DNA of 64,000 nucleotides. It comes from Eubacteriales bacterium. GTDB lineage: Bacteria; Bacillota; Clostridia; Christensenellales; Aristaeellaceae. Shown piece after piece: positions 59,067-64,000 of this stretch. Both the position numbers and the translations under genes were made by a program. Within the stretch, counting starts at the first letter, position 1; each line of letters opens with the position of its first letter. The stretch spans positions 1-64,000 of the forward strand of contig JAQWCW010000005.1 in assembly GCA_028705775.1 (NCBI GenBank), in the 5' to 3' direction. The notes under the pieces were generated by a model. It had not been told where the DNA came from, did not search any database, and worked only from the letters and a program-made list of their open reading frames with translations.

Positions 59067-60536
59067 TTATGCGATAACGCTTTCAAGAGCGGCGCGCATT
59101 CCGTTTTTGCAAATGAGGTTGAGGTCGTCGGTTACAGCGGCGGCAAAGCCGTCAAGAAGCGTTAAATCTTCGCCCCAGAAGTCCTTGCGGGAGAGCGTTT
59201 CGGCGCAAAGCGCGGAGTTATCGGCACTAAGGGAACGGGCGGCAAAGAAATCAAGCACAAAGCCGTCGTCGCTGACCTTATAGCTCTGTCCGTTGCGCAG
59301 ATTCACATAGCCGTCGTCGGTCTTTTTTGCGCCCGCATAGAAGGCGATAAGCGCCGCCATTCCGAGGGTAAGGCACTTTGGAATCCCCCTGCCGTCCGCG
59401 ATATACGCCTTGACGGAGGGCAGCACGCGCGCGGTATACTTGCTGACCGTGTTGAGGGAAATGGAGAGCAGAAGATGGCGGTTATACGGATTTTCAAACC
59501 TTTCGTAGAGCGCGGAGGCGAACGCCTCCAAATCGGAGCGCTCAAGCGGGAGCAGAGGCATAATCTCGTCAAAGAGCGCCTTTGTCATGAACGCGCGGAT
59601 TTCCTTATCCGCCATGCACTCGCCGACGGTATCGGCTCCGGCAAGATACGCCATTGCGACCATTGAGGTGTGCGCGCCGTTGAGCATACGCACCTTGCGG
59701 AGCTTATAGGGCTTAACATCGTCCGTGAAAACGACGGGGCAGCCCGCCTTGTCAAGCGGGAACTCCTTGCGGACATATTCGGGCGCTTCGATAACCCACA
59801 GACCGAACGGCTCGGCGGTGTCGATAAGATTGTCCTGATAGCCGAATTTTTCGCACAGCGCCTGCGCCTCGGCGCGCGGATAACCGGTAACAATCCTGTC
59901 AACAAGCGTGTTGCAGAAAATATTTTCGTTCTTCACATAATCGATAAAGCCGCTCTCAAGCCCCCAAAGCTCCGCGTTCTTGAGGACGCATTCGCGCAGC
60001 TTATCGCCGTTTGCATCGATAAGCTCGCAGCAAAGGAAGATAAGCCCATTCTTATCGCCAAGGGTTTTATAGCGGTGATAGAGCATTGCGGTTACTTTGC
60101 CGGGGAAGGACGCCTGAGGCGCGTCCGAAAGCTTATCCGCGCCGGTGAACACGATTCCCGCCTCGGTGGTGTTGCTGACGACGAAGCGCAAATCGGGGCT
60201 TGCGGCAAGCGCAAGAAAATCGCCGAAATCCCTATAAGGGTCTATGCAGCGGCTTACGCTCTGGATAACGCGCTTTTCCATATGCTCCTCGCCGCCCTGA
60301 CGACCGCGGAGAAGCAGGGTATACATTCCGTCCTGCGCGTTTATCATGTCGGTAAGTCCCTTGTCTATCGGCTGCACAAGCGCGGCGCTGCCTTCAAATA
60401 CGCCCTTTTCGTTCGCCATGTCGATAAAGCAATCCACAAAAGCGCGAAGGAAGTTACCCTCACCGAACTGCATTACCATTTCTTTTCCGCGCTTCCTGAG
60501 CGCAACGGGCGAATTCTTTCTGGAAATCAAATCCAT
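59067..60536 (-). CDS. uxaB: tagaturonate reductase (altronate oxidoreductase)
   Basis: NADH-dependent enzyme of galacturonate breakdown that reduces tagaturonate to altronate; it belongs to the mannitol dehydrogenase family. The 489-residue protein shows MQFGEGNFLRAF (NAD-binding start), NTTEAGIVF, and the catalytic KVRMLNGAHTSM with the Lys-x4-Asn-x2-His pattern. Length fits UxaB (about 480) better than UxuB. Neither uxaA nor uxaC is in the window, so the pathway genes are scattered. It starts 5 bases after the methyltransferase stop with AAGGAGA as ribosome site. Confidence 0.9.
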   Translation of the reverse strand: MDLISRKNSPVALRKRGKEMVMQFGEGNFLRAFVDCFIDMANEKGVFEGSAALVQPIDKGLTDMINAQDGMYTLLLRGRQGGEEHMEKRVIQSVSRCIDPYRDFGDFLALAASPDLRFVVSNTTEAGIVFTGADKLSDAPQASFPGKVTAMLYHRYKTLGDKNGLIFLCCELIDANGDKLRECVLKNAELWGLESGFIDYVKNENIFCNTLVDRIVTGYPRAEAQALCEKFGYQDNLIDTAEPFGLWVIEAPEYVRKEFPLDKAGCPVVFTDDVKPYKLRKVRMLNGAHTSMVAMAYLAGADTVGECMADKEIRAFMTKALFDEIMPLLPLERSDLEAFASALYERFENPYNRHLLLSISLNTVSKYTARVLPSVKAYIADGRGIPKCLTLGMAALIAFYAGAKKTDDGYVNLRNGQSYKVSDDGFVLDFFAARSLSADNSALCAETLSRKDFWGEDLTLLDGFAAAVTDDLNLICKNGMRAALESVIA

Positions 60537-60541
60537 GTTAA

Positions 60542-61807
60542 TTACTCTCCTTCAATATTGTCGGGGACTGAAAGGCAAAACCTTCGTCCAAGAACATCGG
60601 TAATCAAAACGGCTAGCTCGCCGTCATAAACCGGAACGGATACGGAAAGCTCCGGCTCAAGGCTCTTTCCGTCGCGCTTTTTACCGGCATACGCCGTGAA
60701 AACGCCGCTGTCAAGATAGCCGCAGACGAGCGAAACCGCCGCTCCGCGCTTTGTCGCCGCCGCCCGTTTTACAAGCGGAGGAAGCCCCGCCTGCATATCC
60801 TCCTCAAGCGTGAAGCTTTGGAGCGACACAATATAGATGCCAAGCCCCGTCTGCTTTGACAGCTTTATTTCGGGCTTTCCGCGCGAAACCGGAGCGTCCA
60901 TCGTGACGGGCTGACCGATAAAGCGCTCAAGCATTGCCGTCTGCGCCGTATCGGACATATCGAGCAGCAGAAAGCGCCTGCCGGACGCAAGCGCCGCAGC
61001 GCCCGTCGTTCCGCTTCCCGCGAACAAATCCGCAACCAAATCGCCCTCGCGGGTAGAGCATTTGATAATCCTTTCAAGCAAAGCCTGCGGCTTTTGCGTG
61101 TCGTAGCCGGTTCTTTCGGGGTCGCGCTGCTGCAAATGGCTTATGTCCGTCCATACGTCGCTTGGGTATACCGGCTCGTCGTCGTAATACCTGTAAAGCT
61201 TTCCGGCAGAAAGAATTTCGCGGCAGGGTCTGCCGCTTTCGTCAACTGCGCGGCGCATATGGCTGTTTCTGCCGCCGACGGTTCCGCACGGAACGGCTGT
61301 CAAATCAAAAAAGTAGTCCTTCGTTTTGGAATAAAACAGAATAACGTCATGCTTGCGCGGGAAATGAGTGTTTGCCCAGCCGCCGCTTTGGTACGCCCAG
61401 ATGATTTCGTTAAGGAAATTTTCCGCGCCCATGACTTCGTCAAGCGCCTGCCTTGCAAGCAGGCTTGCGCGGCTGTCGACATGAAGGAAAAGCGTTCCCG
61501 TATCGCTGAGCAGCTCCCGCGAAAGGCTTACAGCCTCCCTGAGCATTTTTGAATAGCCGTCCGCGTCAAACTTATCGGAATACGCGGGAACGTCAAGGGC
61601 GACGCGCGGCGAGGAATTGGACAGCCTGCGGCTGAGCGAAAAATCGCCGCCCGTCATGAACGGCGGGTCGAGATACACGCAGGAAACCTCGCCGTAATAC
61701 TCGGCGGCAAGCTCGGCGCCGCGCTCCGCAACGCTGCCGAAAGCAACGCGCCCGCGCAGCGCGCCGGACGAAAGACGGATAGCGGATGTACTTTTATTAT
61801 CGCCCAT
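60542..61807 (-). CDS. DNA (adenine or cytosine-N4) methyltransferase, beta-type
   Basis: The order of motifs is DPPF (residue about 47) before FxGxG (DLFAGSGTTGAAAL, about 263), which is the beta class of amino-methyltransferases, close to type III Mod-like enzymes. The middle part (about 110-240), including GGWANTHFPRKHDVILFYSK, holds the target-recognition region. No restriction endonuclease or Res helicase is adjacent, so it is an orphan methylase. The C-terminal 130 residues are unassigned. A near-consensus promoter lies upstream, and GGGAGG precedes the ATG. It is paired with uxaB in a two-gene unit, an odd pairing. Confidence 0.88.
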   Translation of the reverse strand: MGDNKSTSAIRLSSGALRGRVAFGSVAERGAELAAEYYGEVSCVYLDPPFMTGGDFSLSRRLSNSSPRVALDVPAYSDKFDADGYSKMLREAVSLSRELLSDTGTLFLHVDSRASLLARQALDEVMGAENFLNEIIWAYQSGGWANTHFPRKHDVILFYSKTKDYFFDLTAVPCGTVGGRNSHMRRAVDESGRPCREILSAGKLYRYYDDEPVYPSDVWTDISHLQQRDPERTGYDTQKPQALLERIIKCSTREGDLVADLFAGSGTTGAAALASGRRFLLLDMSDTAQTAMLERFIGQPVTMDAPVSRGKPEIKLSKQTGLGIYIVSLQSFTLEEDMQAGLPPLVKRAAATKRGAAVSLVCGYLDSGVFTAYAGKKRDGKSLEPELSVSVPVYDGELAVLITDVLGRRFCLSVPDNIEGE

Positions 61808-61872
61808 CTTGCGCGCCCTCCCGATTAAGCGTACTATTGCAGTTAGGCGGTTTACGCCGCCATACGATTACC

Positions 61873-61900
61873 ATTATAACTATCTTTATCGGCTTGTCAA
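61873..61900 (-). promoter_or_regulatory. promoter of the methyltransferase-uxaB unit
   Basis: Minus strand TTGACA (61900-61895), 16-base spacer, TATAAT (61878-61873). Both hexamers are consensus. It sits head to head with the YkgJ-type gene. Confidence 0.75.
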
Positions 61901-61916
61901 AAGCGGGAAGGGCAAA

Positions 61917-62399
61917 ATGAACGAGGTTTTGATAAAATCGCGAGACATTCTTGAAAATGTAACTCCGCTGAGGGTTGACTGCGGGCGGATTTGCGGCGAC
62001 GCGTGCTGCAAAAGCGGCGGCGACGAGCTTGGAATGTACCTTTTTCCGCACGAGGAGGAGCTTATCGGCGGCGGCTTTACGATTAAGGACGCGGGCGGCG
62101 CGATGAAGGGCGAGAAAATCTGCGTCTGCAACGGCTCATGCGACAGGAAAACCCGCCCGCTTTCGTGCCGCATTTTTCCCCTTGCTTTCAGCCTGAAATC
62201 AGGAAAGCCCGAAATTGAAACGGATGTGCGGGCGTGGCCCGTCTGCCCGCTGATGAATTCGGGATTGGACGGAATGCTCCCCGAATTCCGTAAGAGGGTT
62301 TACGAGGCGCTTCTGCTTTTATGGAACGATGAGGAAAGCAAAAGCTTTATGATAAAGCTTGACAGGGAGCTTGAAAGCTACCGAACGCTTACGCTGTGA
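61917..62399 (+). CDS. YkgJ-type cysteine-cluster protein
   Basis: The 160-residue product starts MNEVLIKSRD, with GGGAAGGG just ahead; the longer upstream frame has no site. It has the cysteine pattern CGRICGDACCKSG (residues about 22-34), a later CVCNGSC and CDRKTRPLSCRIFPLAF, and WPVCPL, matching YkgJ/UPF0153 zinc- or iron-chelating clusters. The RPxxCRxFP block is diagnostic. Function is unknown for the family; a metal-cluster role is inferred. It is transcribed away from the methyltransferase. Confidence 0.85.
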   Translation: MNEVLIKSRDILENVTPLRVDCGRICGDACCKSGGDELGMYLFPHEEELIGGGFTIKDAGGAMKGEKICVCNGSCDRKTRPLSCRIFPLAFSLKSGKPEIETDVRAWPVCPLMNSGLDGMLPEFRKRVYEALLLLWNDEESKSFMIKLDRELESYRTLTL

Positions 62400-62436
62400 C
62401 AGCCGAAACGCAAAGCTTAAAGCGATATAAAGCAAA

Positions 62437-62474
62437 CAAAAGCCCCGAACCGCCGCAAAAGCGATTCGGGGCTT
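62437..62474 (-). terminator. intrinsic terminator of the degenerate VanY gene
   Basis: Minus strand AAGCCCCGAA (62474-62465) pairs with TTCGGGGCTT (62449-62440), then TTG. It may also serve the YkgJ-type gene on the other strand. Confidence 0.75.
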
Positions 62475-62483
62475 AAAACATTC

Positions 62484-63620
62484 TTAGTGCTGGTAGCTGA
62501 AAATGTAGGTTGCGACTATTCCGCCGCAGTTATCGGAAGAAACGTCCGTTTCAAGCGTTCCGAGAGGAACGTCGACAGACCAGCCCTCCGAGGAATCGGC
62601 AACCGTTCGGTTAATCTCGTACACCTTGATTCCGTCCTTGTAAATCGCGATGTGCGGATGCTCCTGCAAATACGCCACATATTCCTCAAGGCAAAGGTCG
62701 AGGATGTTCATTGCGGCGGCGTTGGCAAGACCGACGTAGCGGAAGGTGTTTACATCGACATGAATGCCGGTGATATAGCTCTTGTCCTGCGGATAGCGGA
62801 AGGTGAAGCCGTACTTCCAGCCGTTTTCCATAAACCACATTCCCTGAAGGCTCGTAAGGAAATCCTGCTTGATTACGGTCGGGTCGGTGCTTGAATAGAG
62901 GCGAAGCTGGAAGGTGTAGCCGCTGTGATGGTCGCTCGTTCCGGGGTACGAGGTCGCGCGGCGCGTCATTTCCTCGACAACGGCAGCCCGATAGCGCTTC
63001 AGGTTTGCGTTATACGCCGTATCCCAAAGCGTTTTCTGCATTTCATAATCGCGGTAGCCTACAATAACCTCGTAGTTTTCAAGCCCGATAACCTTTGCGT
63101 CGGTAAGCAAGGACTGAATCTGGTCGATAGCCGCGGGGAAGAGCATAACGCTGTTATCGCGCGTCGGAATCGAGAACTTGGAGCGGCGGGCAATGCTGGC
63201 AAGCGTTGACGAATCAAAGCCCGCGGGCTGCTCATGCCACTCGTTGATTACAACCATGTCGCCGGACTCAAGCTCCGCGCGCGTGAACGCCTGAGTTGTT
63301 TCGCCTTCAAGCGGGAACGCGCTCAAATCAACCAAATCCCAGCCCTCGCTTGCGGGCTGAGGCATTCCGTCGCCGCTTGCAGCGCGCTGGCTTTCCTCGA
63401 GCGCCTTTTTCGCGTTGAATTCATTCAGGCGCTCCTGATAAGCCTGCTGCTCCTGCTCGTTAAACGTTTCGATATTCGCCTTAACCTTGTCGGCGTACTC
63501 CGTCTGCATATTCCTTACAAGCGTAACGCAGACAGCCGCGACCACAACGATAACGGCAAAAAGGATTACCAGCGCAAGCAGCATACGCAGTGAACGCTTA
63601 CCCGAAGGGTCTTTTTTCAT
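62484..63620 (-). CDS. membrane-anchored VanY/M15-like protein with lost metal ligands
   Basis: A 378-residue protein: one N-terminal membrane helix (LLALVILFAVIVVVAAVCV), a Glu/Gln-rich coiled segment (about 40-80), and an M15-like domain. The motif SDHHSGYTFQ (229-238) keeps the first zinc His but the Asp is Gln238, and EPWHxRYVG is DVNTFRYVG (289-297), so the second His is gone (Thr). It is thus a pseudoenzyme relative of the intact carboxypeptidases at 5.7-7.1 kb. About 75 further residues after the domain are unassigned. It is probably a wall-binding or regulatory protein. It has its own terminator. Confidence 0.8.
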   Translation of the reverse strand: MKKDPSGKRSLRMLLALVILFAVIVVVAAVCVTLVRNMQTEYADKVKANIETFNEQEQQAYQERLNEFNAKKALEESQRAASGDGMPQPASEGWDLVDLSAFPLEGETTQAFTRAELESGDMVVINEWHEQPAGFDSSTLASIARRSKFSIPTRDNSVMLFPAAIDQIQSLLTDAKVIGLENYEVIVGYRDYEMQKTLWDTAYNANLKRYRAAVVEEMTRRATSYPGTSDHHSGYTFQLRLYSSTDPTVIKQDFLTSLQGMWFMENGWKYGFTFRYPQDKSYITGIHVDVNTFRYVGLANAAAMNILDLCLEEYVAYLQEHPHIAIYKDGIKVYEINRTVADSSEGWSVDVPLGTLETDVSSDNCGGIVATYIFSYQH

Positions 63621-63905
63621 TAAATACTCCTGCCTCTCAAGCGCGGCGCGGGTGCGGCGCGCGGCTTAATACAATAACAACGAATCAGAAAGCATTATTC
63701 GTGCGCGGCGAGCGCAGCATATAAAGCCGCCTTATTAGCATGAATTCTGCAACCGCTTATATTTTCCTTCATTTTTGTTACAAATGCAAGTCTTTTTTCA
63801 TGATTCTATGAATTTTTATGAAAATGCGCGCAAACGGGCTTCCGATACGTTATAATATCAGTATGAGTGCCGTGCTTCTCAGCGCGGCGGAGCGGAGGAA
63901 TGGGC

Positions 63906-64000
63906 ATGAAAAAGACTGCGGCTATTCTGTTGGCGATAATGACGGCGTTGTTTGCTTTTGCCGCCTCAGCAGAAACGGTCTCAATCAGCGTTCCCTCGCC
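63906..64000 (+). CDS. 5' end of a secreted protein cut by the window edge
   Basis: The ATG has GGAGG 7 bases before it and the frame begins with a signal peptide (KTAAILLAIMTALFAFAASA) and then ETVSISVPS. A TATAAT box lies at 63851-63856 without a good -35. The 285 bases between 63621 and this gene show no other feature. The function is not visible. Confidence 0.7.
   Translation, partial: MKKTAAILLAIMTALFAFAASAETVSISVPS

Overview
The window looks like chromosomal DNA of a Gram-positive, low-to-mid GC anaerobe of the class Clostridia, probably an uncultured gut or rumen lineage. The signs are near-universal AGGAGG-type ribosome sites, sigma-A style promoters, a DUF1292 protein, a clostridial serC-serA pair, NifS/NifU-type Fe-S assembly genes and many secreted proteins with Pro-Thr-Glu linkers. 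The exact order cannot be fixed by eye. Most of the long antisense frames are GC-driven shadows and are not annotated. No tRNA, rRNA or CRISPR array was seen.

Layout. 1-2.2 kb: two membrane-anchored coiled-coil proteins, one with a tandem EPTA linker. 2.3-4.0 kb: a prophage scrap with a 5'-truncated MuF-type head protein carrying a C-terminal toxin-like domain, plus two small genes, one a possible immunity gene. 4.0-7.2 kb: a secreted PrsA-like foldase and two VanY-type carboxypeptidases. 7.2-10.8 kb: iscS-iscU followed by hflX, with a likely Rrf2-type operator in the promoter. 10.9-13.3 kb: a small membrane protein, recO, degV and a Dabb protein. 13.3-18.3 kb: a 1675-residue GGDEF/EAL protein. 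18.4-19.9 kb: a carboxyltransferase alpha subunit. 20.3-21.0 kb: two divergent ribbon-helix-helix genes sharing an operator. 21.1-24.0 kb: an ECF sigma factor, a membrane anti-sigma-like protein and an SH3-like secreted protein. 24.1-24.9 kb: a secreted protein of five 49-residue repeats. 25.2-27.4 kb: serC-serA. 27.7-34.2 kb: a lipoprotein, uvrC, a Cys-rich DUF1292 protein, galM and an RNA-processing type beta-CASP protein. 34.3-35.3 kb: a Fic protein lacking the usual catalytic His, bracketed by matching inverted repeats. 35.5-41.3 kb: a second EAL protein, an acyltransferase, an Fe-S flavoprotein, an MBL hydrolase and a Gfo/Idh oxidoreductase. 41.4-46.7 kb: an operon in which two adjacent genes carry lesions or recoding signals (an in-frame TAA at codon 3 of an ABC ATPase; an A7 slippery frameshift in a lipase). 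46.9-58.8 kb: a nine-gene operon from helD to a GNAT gene. 59.1-64.0 kb: a DNA methyltransferase and uxaB, a YkgJ-type protein, a degenerate VanY and the start of a secreted protein.

How genes work together. The most system-like block is the nine-gene run at 46.9-58.8 kb. It has one good promoter, ATGA-type overlaps and a terminator, and it combines a HelD motor with a membrane-anchored M1-like pseudo-peptidase, a glycosyltransferase-GtrA fusion, two tandem phosphodiester-glycosidase proteins, an Lgt-like membrane protein without the key His, an ABC exporter, a phosphohexomutase and an acetyltransferase. This suggests a cell-envelope glycan or lipid system, but the function is inference. Other points of interest are the MuF toxin relic, the shared-operator RHH pair, the repeat-bracketed Fic gene, and three degenerate enzymes (M1-like, VanY-like, Lgt-like) that may work as binding proteins.
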